Part shown: piece by piece, positions 12,401 through 24,445 of the stretch
Numbering within the stretch: position 1 is the first letter of the stretch
Layout: each line of letters opens with the position of its first letter
Assembly: GCA_914767715.1 (NCBI GenBank)
Contig: OU612074.1
Location: 13,190,062 to 13,254,061 of the forward strand
Reading direction: 5' to 3'
DNA length: 64,000 bases
Source: Membranipora membranacea
Lineage: Eukaryota; Bryozoa; Gymnolaemata; Cheilostomatida; Membraniporidae
Notes under the pieces: generated by a model
The model's input: the letters and a program-made list of their open reading frames with translations, nothing else
Told to the model about the DNA's origin: nothing
The model's database searches: none
Position numbers and translations under genes: made by a program

Positions 12401-14518
12401 GTTACAGACTCCTTGGTTCTAGTTGAATTTTAGTGTTTTACAAAAATCCAAAATCCCATATTATCTGTAGTAAATAGTTACGGAAAGTTTAAAGTCCTAT
12501 CAGAGACTATAGATAAATATCCATAGTCTCTGGTCCTATGCCTGATTAGATTAGTTGTTGTCTGATCATAACTGGCTTCAAAGGTCTCAGTTCTACCAAA
12601 GTGTTACTCAATCAGCTGATTGGAATAGTAAACTTTGTACTGCAGTATCATGTGGGGAAAACCCATCAAAAGGTCAATGGCCAATTATTGTTATTGATGA
12701 ATCAGTGAAAACATTCGAAAATGACTTCCTAATCAACATTGAGAGCATTAGTGGGTGTTGGACTGTTGGGAATGAGAATACACAACCATAGCCATACAAA
12801 CGTCATGCCAGCTTTGATGCAGATAGCTGCAGTGACAGTATGTCAAACCGCTGTTATATGATACTCACTCTTATTGTGGAGTTACGTGATATGTATGTAT
12901 TGGTAGTAGATGGATGTTTACTAGTAGCAGCTGTCGATGAGTAACAGTGATCAACTGGCTGACTAGTCTCACTCATCATAGGGTCATCATGTAACACAAC
13001 GTTATTCAGTATCTCAGACCAAACATCATCCGGATTGGCAGCTATCAGCTACAATATTATCAGATTGGCATCATATCTATGGTCTATACTCTATAGTAAT
13101 CAAAGTAGTACATAGGATACACACAGGCAGTGGCCAAGAACTTACAAGTTCAAAATGGTGAAGTTGTGTAAATCGCGATGCACTAATAAGAAAGCTACAG
13201 TGTTTTGTTCAGCACTGTTGAGGCTGTCAGGTTATATGCATACACACACTGGACTCTGGTCAGCATTCATTTATACATGACGTGCACTATGACCCTGGGC
13301 AAAGAGCAAAAATTATATCCACCAAGCAATGGGAGATAGGCATGTTTTCATCAATTATCATTCACCATGTCAGATTGTTTTGATAGTAAACATTTGTAAC
13401 AAAACAAAGACAGACAAAAGATACCAACTAAAATCATTGATCCGATGCTAACTTCATGCAAATAGGGGCTTGAAGTCGGGTATAAAAAAGCTGGGAGTTG
13501 TAAAAAAGCAGCAGTTGCTCATGACGTGGGTGATGACCATTTTCAAAGTAAAGATTTTAATTCACATTCTTATATGTCAAAGCCAAGGTTTTCATTAATC
13601 ACAAAAACATTGGTGTTTGCTTTACAAGGGTATTATCTAGCAGCAATTTCAGCACGCAAGTTTGTGATGAAATGACTGCGTCACTACTCAAAGCTATTAT
13701 ACTAATTTTACAATTACTACGCAATCCAATCAATGAATATTTGAATACAGGTCAAACAAATTCAATAGAGTGTTTGGTTGTTTCCAAAACACACCTCAGA
13801 CATAGAAACTGAGCTGGACTCAAAGAAGGCCTCGCATCTTATAACTACAACTGAACCCTAAGTTTCCATGACTTCTAGTTTTAGCTGATACTTTCAAATG
13901 ACCATCTACAATTTTGTTTTGGACTTCAACTCATGGAGCACAAATCATGGAGCATTATCAGTTTTCATTTTGATGTTTTGCCTTATTCATTATTATTTTA
14001 TGATGTTTTGGACTCAAATTCAAAAAACGTAGCATTGACATCAGTAGATGAGAGCCTAGAGACTTGACAAAGCGTGGTAGCATTTTTTCAACTACAGTCT
14101 AGTATTGATTCGAGATTGTGCATAGTGCCGAGGTCCACACAAAGATAATAATTTACGCTCATGAAAAATTGATAGTACAATAGAATTATTGTTCATAGTG
14201 ATACCCTATAATCTCAAAAGCTACCAAGCAACCCTTCCTTTACTCTTGATAAAAATGTTAGCCCTTGTAGTTTAAATTTGGCATGTACCCAGGCTAGCAC
14301 TTGTACTGTCACCACAGTAAGACACAAACCTTCTCATCCTCTTCGTCGGCCTCTGATTTTTGCTTTCGAGGACTGAAATCTACACCGGTGCAGCTGTCAT
14401 AATAATCCGCTTCACTCTCAACCTCGAGATCTTGAGGCTCTAATTTAATCATACTGTGATCCATAACACCATCGCCAAACATACTAAACAGCTCATCACG
14501 TAAGTCAAATGTCTCCAT
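3458..14518 (-). CDS. CREB3L: CREB3L/OASIS-type ER-anchored bZIP transcription factor
   Basis: Nine exons join in phase: 14518-14330, 13048-12869, 11224-11081, 10920-10773, 9673-9489, 7925-7723, 6171-6012, 4043-3908 and 3642-3458. Together they give 1530 nt, 509 codons plus stop, close to the roughly 520 residues I recall for human CREB3L1/L2. Domains in order: an acidic N-terminus ([11 protein letters not shown]); a [14 protein letters not shown] / PPSSPVR block typical of CREB3L1/2 (about 225-255); LTEEEKR and the family basic region [14 protein letters not shown] (about 328-341) leading into a leucine zipper (about 345-390); a [14 protein letters not shown] membrane segment (about 398-413); a luminal S1P-type site SRTL (about 453-455); and luminal sequons NSS and NMS. 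In this family, ER or Golgi stress releases the N-terminal factor by S1P and S2P cleavage. The ATG at 14518 is chosen as the first in-frame one; 10 further open codons upstream lack an ATG. L1 versus L2 cannot be decided. Confidence 0.93.
6944..6972. mobile_element. 29-bp remnant of the CATAGAGTTATTATA element family
   Basis: The sequence starting CATAGAGTTATTATATACTC matches the end of the 2.1-kb element at 60323 for about 20 bases. It is flanked by GAGATACAC on both sides (6935-6943 and 6973-6981). It lies in a CREB3L intron. Confidence 0.55.
7405..7490. repeat. Compound imperfect hairpin in a CREB3L intron
   Basis: GCTCCCTTCCACTGGT pairs with ACCAGTGGATTGGGAGC around a 13-base loop. An outer segment CCAATTGCCTGC pairs loosely with GGCAAATGG, and ACCAAGCTTGGT is a further small palindrome beside it. 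Nothing suggests coding. Confidence 0.45.
10699..10730. mobile_element. 32-bp micro-foldback with 7-bp flanks
   Basis: CACAGAGTAA and TTACTCTGTG arms surround 12 bases. Flanks are GCGATCT (10692-10698) and GCGATAT (10731-10737), one mismatch. It lies in the CREB3L intron just downstream of the exon at 10773-10920. Confidence 0.45.
11963..12000. mobile_element. 38-bp micro-foldback with exact 8-bp TSD
   Basis: Perfect 15-bp arms CATAGACAAAACACA surround an 8-base loop. GCAAACAC flanks both sides (11955-11962 and 12001-12008). It lies in a CREB3L intron. Confidence 0.65.
12501..12532. mobile_element. 32-bp micro-foldback with 7-bp flanks
   Basis: CAGAGACTATAGAT pairs with ATCCATAGTCTCTG with one mismatch around a 4-base loop. 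GTCCTAT repeats at 12494-12500 and 12533-12539. It lies in a CREB3L intron. Confidence 0.5.
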
Positions 14519-15444
14519 GATTGCACTGCTAGCCCAGTCCTGACTCAATATTATTCCTAGGTTCAGAGTTAGTAACTACTTGCTGTGAGCAGCTCCAGGC
14601 TATAATTATCTGCCAGGGCTGAATAAATCCTGTGCTGTGCCTGACTTTTTCCACTAGAGTTCCAAACTTTCCGATCAATGGTGGGGATCTCTTTGAACTA
14701 CAGCTGTAAAGAGAAGGTCTTAGAGTTTACTTAGACTACTAAGTATCCCTGTAGTAAGAAGAAGCAATAATATTCAACAATCCCACGATTGCAGTGGTCT
14801 ATGATAGAGGATGTGTATTCACTATATGCAATATCATGGAATCAATGCAATAGTTGATAATCAAACATAACTATTTATTTTCACAAGGAGAATCCTCACT
14901 CATCAACTCGTCAGTCAGTGAGTGTCATGGACTGATGTTGATGACTAAAAGTCTATTGTATTTAGTTGTCAATCATAACAATGTGTATAATGGTATTACC
15001 TTGGTTGTTATAGAGGTACTTGTAGTAACTCTCCAGAAAAAATCATCCAGTGTGTAGCAAAAGGGTAGTACTCCTTGGTATAATTCAAGAGTATTCAAAA
15101 GCCGGTTCCTAGTTCATTCATTCCCTTCTCAATGAAGCTATTCAGTAAAACAAGAAAGAAAATTAGACACACCCACCCGGAAATTCCATATACAGAGAAT
15201 GTGATTGGATATTTCAGAGGGCGGAGCTTTATCTAATGTAACAAAACTATAGTAGCAGCAGCTGTGGATTTAGGGAGTTGCCTATTACTAGAACATCAGC
15301 AGACAATCACTATTCACACACCTGAGGAATGTAAAACTGTGATCCATGGTATTTTATTTGGCCCCTAGAACCATGGCGCATAGCCATGTAATCTCTCAAT
15401 GATTCTAATTGGCTGTCGGCATGTTGGTTATCATTAAATCGGAT
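14519..15444. promoter_or_regulatory. Upstream region of the CREB3L gene
   Basis: This should contain the 5' leader and promoter of the minus-strand CREB3L gene. I see no clear TATA box at a sensible distance and no other exon. The transcription start cannot be placed. Confidence 0.3.
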
Positions 15445-15945
15445 TGATTTAAGCCTGAATAGCAATGTCAATCTTGTTTCGGAAAGTGACGTCATGAGTT
15501 TTTACATACATTTGACTGACTTGTCTTATCACCTTCCTCTTCTCCTTCCATCTATCCCGATATTTCGCCATCTTGCCAGCCTCCGCCCACGACTTGATGT
15601 TGTGCACATTCATCAGCTTAAGCGCCGTTCTCCGCCAAGTCTTGGACCCACCCGAGACTGGTGTGAGGGAGAGATTCCTTCCTCCTTAGGCTGTGCCCTA
15701 TGTACCTCCATTTTCGAACTTCCATGAGCTGTGAGACTGGTTTCTGCTTCCAGCATTCACGTACGTCCAAGTTGGAAGTTTGGGACCACCAATATTTTCA
15801 ATATCCGACGGCAGCAGTTCATGTGAAATACCTCCAGTTTGTCCATGTCCACTTTTGTCATTCGCCATGTTTCACATCCATAGAGGAGCACAGACATGCA
15901 TTTATTCTTTATCAAATCAAAAGGGTGTTGAACCTTGGAGTTTGT
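15445..15945 (-). mobile_element. LINE fragment, reverse-transcriptase C-terminal region, frameshifted
   Basis: Minus-strand frames give VLLYGCETWRMTK and FHMNCCRRILKI, then RKWRYIGHSLRRKESLPH, then TWRRTALKLMNV and KYRDRWKEKRK. This series (LYG.E.W, WR.IGH.LR, TWRR, RWK) is the standard C-terminal region of RTE/Jockey-like non-LTR retrotransposons. It is spread over more than one frame, so the copy is broken. Only the 3' end is present, as usual for 5'-truncated LINE insertions. A GATT microsatellite lies nearby at 16251-16270. Confidence 0.8.
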
Positions 15946-16209
15946 ATCTTTTTCTCTTTGATAGATAACGACATCCGAGTTTGAGATTTGTTTATTAATA
16001 ATCTCACCGAAAGGCACTACAGGCAGCAGAGAGCACAGTGCCACAGTTATTATCAAATGTGTGCTGGAATTTGCAACCAGTTGACGAAGATTGTAGCACA
16101 AAGCAGGCATTTCATCATTTATGTCCTTTCTCATTGCTATATATGGAAGGTATGTGATATTTAAATAAAATGAGCTAGAAATAAGGCTACCTGCTGTCCT
16201 ATCACTCAA

Positions 16210-17829
16210 AATGCTCTCATCATGATATTCTACAATATTGTTATAGTTGAGTTGATTGATTGATTGATTTGTATTCTATCACTAACTGTAAGAGTTGCGA
16301 GAAAAAGGTTGCTGGTACACGTACTCTGCTAAAAGATAGTGAAGTTGCCTTGCATGCAAAAATAGTATTATTAAAAAGTAGTTAAAAAATTGTATTATTA
16401 ATATAAATGCACATGTGTCTTAAAAAGCAGTCTTTGCCCCAGGCAGTGCGGTATTTAGGGTGTCTAAGCCGACCTGAGGGGCACCGTTCGAGGTACTGGA
16501 TAAAGTGTTCGTCGTCAGTGAATATCTGCATTACACGATTTTTTAAATGAGTGTTAACTAGAGTGTCGAGATCATAATTAAGCTGTAATCCTAGCGAGGA
16601 AGCATCTTTAAATATTTTGCTGGCCCCTGGTGCAATGGATGAGTGCTTGCTTTACATTGGCAGGCCATTGATGCCACAGAAGTAGTCAGTTCATGTCTTA
16701 ATCAATTTCTCTGGCCTCCCGAACCTTTGGTGGTATCCATAGACTTAATGATTGTATCTATCCTAGGTAAATAATTACTGTTGAGACACAAACCCGTTGT
16801 GGGAGTGCATAACTCAAAACAATAATTAGCGCCGTTCATATACTTTTTAGCAAGCAATTGATGTCACAGGGTCATGGGTTCAAGAGACATATGGGGAAGC
16901 AAACCCAAGCCCACAGTACCCTTGGATGTACCATGTCTACACCCTAGAGCTAGAATTATATGACTTTACAATCATTTTAAAACGCAAGAAATAGATATCA
17001 AAATTGTTTTCAGTTCGATTAGTGAAAAATAAGATATGTGAAATAATCCCACAAGTTGAATATAAATAGAAAATCACTAAGAGTAGTTAACTTCTATGGC
17101 CAAAAGCAAAATTTATTTTATAATTTGACAAGATGTGTGTTAATGGGTGGCAAAAATGATAAAATACAGTCAATCATCGTTCATCTCAAACTATATTAAT
17201 TTTTTAATATTGGTATCAATACAGAAAATATGATGTGATCACTCCGAACTTGAGTAGAGTGGAACGGTAATACAATATCAATGTTATGCCTGATTTTCTA
17301 TATGATTATTATTATCTAATTAATGTAAAAATGTGTTAAAAATGACCACTACCAAGGGTCTAAGGGTAATAAATGGCTAGGCTATAACCTTATCTCAAAA
17401 GCCTTTGAGAGAAACTTATGCTAGGCTTGTTTTATTTCAAGGATGACACATTTTTACACTATCATGGTCACACTGAAGTCTCAGGATTTAAATGAAGCGT
17501 TAAATGTTCATCAGCTCTCACAATTAGAGGACTAACAAACAACCCGGTCCTGCTCTAGAGCGCATAGACTGATTCCAAATTAGATTTTACATAATGCCTT
17601 TCCACGATCATCAACAAACACCCTCATACCTCCTGTAATCTTATCCATCAATTGTACACAGCAGGAAGTCATAAGTGGAACCAAATGTTTAATGGTTTAC
17701 CCCACATTGACCTCTATCCACAGCTTTTTACACAGTATTTTAAGTATTCAAACCCAGCAACTCCTCACAACTTATGATTATTTAGCTGTAAGCTTCTAAA
17801 TTTGTTGTGATGATACAACCGCTGTAGAG
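16210..17829. other. Intergenic, no gene seen
   Basis: This AT-rich stretch lies between the LINE fragment and the 3' end of the propeller-like gene. I found no exon with matching splice signals and no clear repeat. Confidence 0.4.
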
Positions 17830-18795
17830 TTACTCCATCTCGAAAAGGAGCACTTTCTTATTGTTGAATGCGGCTACAATGAGAGTGTTACTTTCTGTAC
17901 AAAGTCCAAAGCAAGGATCTGTAAGTCTCCAGTGACTAATTTCAGTCAATAACTTTCCTGCAAACACAACAGAAGATTATGTAGGAAAGGATGCCTGAGC
18001 TGTACATCTAAATAAACGCGGATAGCGCTGCACCAACCGGCTAAACTTGGCTGCTAGACTACATTGTTGCTGTCTTATGGTTGTACATCATAACATGATA
18101 AATATTTGGTTTATCAGCCAGCAGGCAGCACAACGTCACTTAACTCACCTGTATTAATATCTAAAATTGTGATTGAATTAAAGCTTCCTTCCGAATTCAC
18201 CACACAATACTTGTCTTTATAGCATGCCACGCTGAGAGGTAGACCGACCGTAGACTCCCATTCAATCTGCCCCTTGGAGATGCTTGTATACTGATGAGGA
18301 TAAATTGTTAGATAGGATGACTGAGTCATGGTCAGCACTGCAGAGACTCACATAATGTTCTACAATCTGCTGACATGGAATGTGTTTCACTAACTCTCCA
18401 TCTATCGTGTATACACTCAATCTCTTGTCTTTTCTGTCAACTATGACGACCTGTCCATTTACAACAGCTAAAGTATTTCCTAGTTTCTCAGAATCATTAT
18501 GACTCCATGTTTTCACTAGTTTACCGGTTGATAACTCATGTACACCTACTGTTTTTGTTTCACATAGCCCTGTAGTGGTGACCATAAGATTACCACAGAA
18601 TGCGATACCACCTACACCACCACTCAGACCATTGCTCAGATTAAGGAGCGATGCAGTCTCAAAGTCGGAAGCTATTCTAACTAGTGATCCATCCAACAGC
18701 CCAGCATATACTCGGCCCTCGTGATGACGAACTGTTGCACAGTGACTGCTCAGACTAAGTTCTTTCAGTAGTTTGAGGGAGCTCGGATGCGCCAT
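17830..18795 (-). CDS. Small beta-propeller-like (WD40/NHL-type) protein
   Basis: Three exons join in phase: 18795-18352, 18290-18149 and 17957-17830. They total 714 nt, 237 codons plus stop. The start ATG sits in a strong GCCATGG context. The protein is soluble, with no signal peptide or membrane segment. It has repeated blade-like strands ending in hydrophobic triplets: VYAGLLDGSLVRI, VVIVDRKDKRLSVYTIDGE, YCVVNSEGSFNSITILDINTG and LIVAAFNNKKVLLFEME. This pattern fits WD40- or NHL-like blades, about five to six, which could be a small propeller or part of one. No enzyme motif is visible. An upstream N-terminal module such as a RING or B-box is not seen. Intron donors are all GTGAGT-type. Confidence 0.82.
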
Positions 18796-18940
18796 GGCTT
18801 CCGAGTCTGTTTGATCTGTCAATTGAGGAATCGATGTGCTGTGATTGAGATGAGACAGCTGTTGTTTTATATATTTCCAGTTTGAGCCTCCAGCTTAGTC
18901 CCTTAGTGTCTTCTTTCATCATCAAATCACACAATAAACA

Positions 18941-19002
18941 ACTCAACAAGATAACACAGCAATGACTATCCACTCAACAAGATAACACAGCAATGACTAT
19001 CC
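18941..19002. repeat. Exact tandem duplication of a 31-bp unit
   Basis: Two identical copies of a unit beginning ACTCAACAAGATAACACAGC lie head to tail upstream of the propeller-like gene, so they may fall in its promoter. Confidence 0.85.
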
Positions 19003-20240
19003 ATTTGAAGTCACTCACATCATTCAAATGTGCTACAGCGCTATTGTACTTGTGCTTGGATAGTTAATGTAATAGCATAACCTGCGATCATAGATATTAT
19101 CTACTGCCTATGCTATGGCATGTCTAAATACATGGTGATTGTAAAATTTACATTTTCAAAGTTTCCCTGTAAATAAAATCGAACTGATGAGGCGTCAGGT
19201 CACGCATCATGAAATTGATTCTAAAAATGATCTTTTGTGCTGCCTATCACTGGTAGAGGTGTATCAATAAGGTATGAGGTTTCTTTTCATGGTTTTTTGT
19301 TTAAATAAATCAAAACCCCTCCATCAGACAGCAGACGGCGAACATAAAGCTGTCAAACCATGACACACGCTGCCTGATATGTATGAAATAATAAAGATGA
19401 TACAACATTCTGATAGAAATGTTGGATACAGCCAATATTCTATTTACTAGTATTTAATTATTGATGAATTCCCATTCCTGAGTCTGAAGCTTATGGTTTT
19501 TACAGAAAAGGCAGATATCAAGGAATTGGCATATCGTCAATTAACCATCACGGTTGGTAAAACATCAATATACTTCAACTGTGCAGAAAGTTCCTAACTA
19601 TATTATTTATAATACTCCTCTTAGCAATTTTAGCAAGTACATTCAATGTTATTTGATCCCATGTATTTTATTTTATTTTCACTAATGTCTCAATAACCTC
19701 ACTCTGCCCTGGTGTAGTATCCGCTGTAGATAATCACAGGGAGTGAGCCATGAAATTAGTCTTTCTTCTCACAATGGCTTGGTCTATCTACAATGTCAAC
19801 TTTTTTTGGAGATCTACGCCCAGAGTATCATATCAGATGCTACTGTGCAAAACAGGTTCGCTGTAAGACTGGTTTTTGAAAAAGTTTTCCAAATGACAAA
19901 AAAATGAGATACCAGACCGCCCCAATCTTTGTTGAACGATTGAAATTTTCTCTACCGGATGTATAAATCTATTTTATCACCTAACAGGTACAGAACATGG
20001 AGATGGGTGAATAAAATATGTCTCACATGAAGATCTCTAATGGAAAAGGGGAAGGGAAATTTTTGGGGCTCAAACTAGATAAACATAATATAATATCGAA
20101 AGCGGTTTCAAAGGGAGAATAAAGTAATGGTCTCATTCTCACTTAGACCAGGAACTTAGGAGTATCCAGAAATCCCTATTTAGACCACAAACACATTCAT
20201 TTATTATCTACAGTTGCCTTCTCTCTGACACAGAGAGGAA
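19003..20240. other. Intergenic, no gene seen
   Basis: AT-rich sequence between two divergent regions. No exon or strong repeat is recognised. Confidence 0.4.
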
Positions 20241-20249
20241 AAATAATAC

Positions 20250-22745
20250 TGGACTGGAATAAATGAGTACCGAAGGTCTCTTCACGTCGTCTTATCATAA
20301 TTTTTGTCGTTGTTGTTTCATTAATGGTACAGCAAAAATCGCATCTGATCTCAAATACCATAATTTGAGGATTCTAATAAATTACCTTACATCTGATGAG
20401 CTGAGTAGAGTAAGGAGAAGGACAAGGAGAAAGCACTGACAGTGTAGCCAAGTCCTCAAGCAGCCCAGCGACCAGATACTAATGGCACCAAAAGCTCAAC
20501 TATCCTGAAAGAGACACACTACATTCTACGATAGAGATAACAATGTAAGTTCAGTATATTTGATAAGCAACTGCGATGTTCCCTCACTCCTTCCCTCCCT
20601 GCCTAGTTAAATATAGTTTTGTGACTGATTGCAAATGTGCCAACTGTCAGTACAGATTTAAGCCTCATCATCTTAGAGGCTCCACTTTTGTTGGGCCGCT
20701 GACCAGATAAGGCTAGTCGTATGTTGGTTATACAGGCTATATATATCCTGAATCTATCATGCTTTTGTCAATGAGTAATCTTCCCTGTGACACAACTGCA
20801 ATATTGGTCACCTATGAGGTGTCATTTGTTGTAGTCGTTTGACAAAGTGTTAGCTGTGGGTGGTCTCATAATTTTATCATCAGCATTTATGAGAGAACTC
20901 CCTGCAATAGGAATTGTGTTCGCTTGGCAAACTGCCAAAGATAAGACCAATACCTTACTGGATGTCCAAACTCTATCATCCAAATACTGGAGTTTTTATT
21001 ATGTCCTCGCTTCAGGTGAAGCCAAAACAAGGGAGAAAAAAAGCGAACAGCAGCTGGCTGGACGCATCAATTCCTTATTAATTTTTAATACCATTAGACA
21101 TTTTTTAGTTGCTTTTACTAACAGGCAGTGCTCTTGGTGTGGCATCAGTGCTGATGATATGGCTGTTTGAAGGGAAAGCTTCAGTCCTATCGAGATGATG
21201 TAGATTCTTATCAAAACATCTGATTCCAGGAGGTGGAAGATTTTGCAGCATGTTAGAAGTGGAACAAACAGTACCCAGGCGGGTTAGCAGACAAAACACA
21301 GAAAAAAATTCCCGGGAGAGATCCTACGGAGTCATTTTGTTAAGAAATCACCTTACACCTGCTACGTTAGTAATAATCTTATATTTAACGTTGCCGTAAA
21401 CAATAACTTTGTTTTCATTTTTTTGTATGAATATGTTGACTACATTAACAGGAGCTATCACTTTGCTGACATATAGGGGACAACTCTCTTTTGTGGAGCC
21501 GAAGATTGTATAAAACATTTTGCAATCAGAAATCACTACATATTTCAGGAAGTGCTCTATATGCGTGGCTAGAATACAGGGATCGGTTACAATCTATCAT
21601 TCAGGTCTCGTCCCTTGATAAATCATTGTCTTCTCAAGGTTTGCCCATTTGTCAGCCTCAATAAAAAAAATTTTATCTAGCAAATTGACTGTGATGTAAT
21701 TTATTCTATTTTGTTTAAATACAGTTGTAGGGCGTAGGCCTATGGGAGATGGATAATTGGTTAAGAGAAGAAGATACTTTCTTAGCTGTGTGCCATGGCA
21801 CCATAAAAGAGAGGCCTGGTTGCAGACCAAAGGATATGTGGAGCAGGAACGGAGCAGGCGGTAGGATATCCCATCTTATTGAATGACATTGACATACAAG
21901 ATAAATATATTCATTTATTGATATTTCTAGGGTGTTGAAATAATCGCTTGTAACTTTGTGTTGTGTGAAACTCCACACTGATCACGTGAGACACTATTGC
22001 ATGTATATCTCTGATCGATATATAGAGAGAGAGTGAATCAATTCACTCAGTAAGAGTACCATCACAAGAGATTTGGTGTGACGACCCTGTTCAGTGTTAT
22101 TAATAATGGGTGGGTACATGTTAGGTACTGTTACTAAATTGACTCTAACGATCAGAGATACACATACTGTTGATAGTTTTTTGGTAAAAATGATTATTTA
22201 TTTATATTGCCTTTCAATACTTTGCCTGGTCATATATGAAAGTTCAGGTAAAATGAAATTTTTAATTTTGGCTTGATTTGGAAGCAGTTTAATAGCTTGG
22301 AGTAAAAGGATTTGTGGTGAATGTGGTGTAACAAAGAATTGCCCGAAGTCAATTTTGGCAAAATTAATTTAGAATTTACAATGGTGCTTTGTCCATCCCT
22401 AGATCACCATGCAAAGACTGTTACACAAGGAAACCACAAAATTGATGAAACTATAAGGACATCCATCCTGCTCAACTGGATTGCTCAACAACCACAACAA
22501 ATACCATAACACACAGATTGATTAAATATTAATTGGTTTGTTTTGTTGGTATCTGTAGTAGGAGATTTCCCTGTTGCTTTCCTCTTTATGGATGAGGTGA
22601 GATTTATAGAATTGTTACTCAGGATACATCATATGATCTCAGCGCATTCTGTCTCCTATATAAAGCACTGCAGCGGAGGTCTTATCACCACAGTTCACCA
22701 TTGAAGATATTGAAGAACCAGAAGACAGACACTATCACTCAAATG
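20250..22745. repeat. Segmental duplication, copy 1 (upstream of BRICHOS gene)
   Basis: Blocks of this segment recur in the same order at 25550-29594. Examples are TAAGTTCAGTA..TTGATAAGCAACTGCGA, CTGGCAGCAG-type text at 21040/27120, CATCTGATTCCAGGAGGTGG at 21217/28492, and the TATA promoter at 22657/29505. The block at about 20746-20886 is inverted relative to copy 2. This copy lacks the MITE, foldback and LINE found in copy 2, so it provides empty sites for them. The ORF at 20847-21170 is part of this non-coding repeat. Confidence 0.8.
22600..22742 (+). promoter_or_regulatory. TATA-box promoter and 5' leader of the BRICHOS gene
   Basis: TATATAAAG at 22657-22665 lies about 80 bases before the ATG. 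The surrounding block (GATACATCAT.TGATCTCAG.. and TCTCCTATATAAAG) is conserved in the pseudogene copy, where TATATAAAG lies at 29505-29513. Confidence 0.65.
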
Positions 22746-24059
22746 GTAAGTATTTTAGTGTGCGTTTTTCTATCAGTACATTGGCGATGGGTAGAACATA
22801 AAATAATAATATGATGTTATTTTTTTCTCATGATTAAGGTTTTGGCAGCCTTAACATGAGAATGGAATTGAGTTTTTTTAATCAGAGCAACAACTTTGCT
22901 GCACAGACGACACATCAGTTAATAATTCAAATAATCTACCAGGCAGCATCCTACCTTCCCTGGTAAAGATTTTGTTTCTATGAAGTGTCCTTTTTTTCTG
23001 TAATAATAAGATGGAATTTACTTTCCTTTACATCTTTGTTGTTGTTGTTTACTTGATACAATTACATTACCGATCATAACAGGAGGCAGAAAAAAAGAAT
23101 TTTGTCAGCAGATGGAGCCCATCACCCTGTGTGCTGGTTGTTACCACTCTTATTCTCACCCTGCTGCTCACCATCACTGTGTCAGCGGTGATTTATCTGG
23201 CAGTGGGATGGCAGCAGAGCGCTGACGATACTCAACCTGAATTTGTGAGACACGGAAAGCTTCTATCAAATGACGAGGTGGGTGTTCTGATACAGTTGTC
23301 ATTGATATGCCCTTATGAATTTTATATATGTAAACATTATTGGCATCCGTGATGAAAAGTCTTTCACCTACATTCTTCTTTCAACATATAGGTCGAATTT
23401 GTCGATGATTTAGTAAGCAGATTAATTGCAGTTTGCTGGAACCAAGGAGTTCCCAACAGTAAATGATCAAGGGAGATTACTCTGAATACCCCAACCCCAT
23501 CGAAAAGCTAATTGTTATCCATGTACAATAGTATCATCGCATCACTTTGACGCTCAAGTTTAAATTCTTTTTCAGTTTGGGAAAGAAACACCAGAGGAGA
23601 TATCATACTATAAAAAGGACAATGTCATTGTCTTTAAGAAAGAAGATGCAGGATTTAGCGCTCAAGACTTTAACAAGGTAACCTTCAGCATATAAATCTA
23701 ATTTGCTCATAAATTATTCTCTAAAGCCATCAGTAAATATAAAATAGTATTTATTTTGCTATTGATGATCATGACATGATTGGTTATAACAGGATTTATA
23801 TCTTTTTGACAGGGTATCTTTTACTCAAAAGATGACAACTCCGGTCGCTGCTACCTCCTACCTGTCTCCACCACTCCAGAAGCGGGACATGACATAGAAC
23901 AGCTCCTATCAGAGAATGATAATATGACCGTGACTGGACAAGCTGAGAAATTCACAGTCCTACCAGGGGAGATAACTGATACCAGTTTTATACCGAGTGT
24001 AGTACAGAACGAATGTCATGATGGTTATAAATGGTTAACAAGACAACCAGCAGCAGAAG
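22743..24059 (+). CDS. Type II single-pass membrane protein with BRICHOS domain (3' end not found)
   Basis: Exons: 22743-22745 (the ATG alone, then GTAAGT), 23083-23277, 23392-23412 (7 codons), 23576-23677 and 23813-24059, giving 189 codons plus 1 nt in one frame. A short cytoplasmic N-terminus (MEAEKKNFVSRW) is followed by a membrane span (about residues 19-45, VLVVTTLILTLLLTITVSAV), a linker, then a BRICHOS domain (about 75-185). Family marks are DFNKGIFYSKDD and SGRCYLLPV (first Cys) and NECHDGYKW (second Cys). BRICHOS is a chaperone-like domain of secretory-pathway proproteins such as ITM2, surfactant protein C and gastrokine. The last exon ends GAAG before GTGAGG. The C-terminal exon, normally the mature peptide, is missing. 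A phase-compatible exon at 24433-24581 consists largely of duplicated promoter sequence and is doubtful. Confidence 0.82.
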
Positions 24060-24445
24060 GTGAGGTGAAACGAAATCAAAAGTACTCATTAATCTTGCTG
24101 GATCATAAAAATAGTTTAATATTATTCATAATTTTTTTTCCTTATGTTCCAAGAATAGAGTTTATTTATGAAATCGTGTAGCTTTGAGTTAATAGGCATC
24201 AACAGTTTAAAAAATAGAGACATGTGATGTAAGGTGAGCTAAGACATACAAGTAAAAAGTAGAAGTAACTTGATTCGTTATACAGCATGCTAATTTTAAC
24301 TGGCTAACTTATCCTGAATGCTCCAAAACTATTTATATTTTTATAAAAATGAGTTTGCTAAAAATATTTTCTGTGTACAAATATTTACTACCAATTTTCA
24401 GTTGACTTTTATAGCATTCTCTTGTGTTGCAGAAGGTGCCATTGT

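Noticed and set aside
20847-21170. 107-codon ORF
   Set aside because: It lies in the duplicated non-coding block, and the other copy has stops and rearrangements in the same frame.
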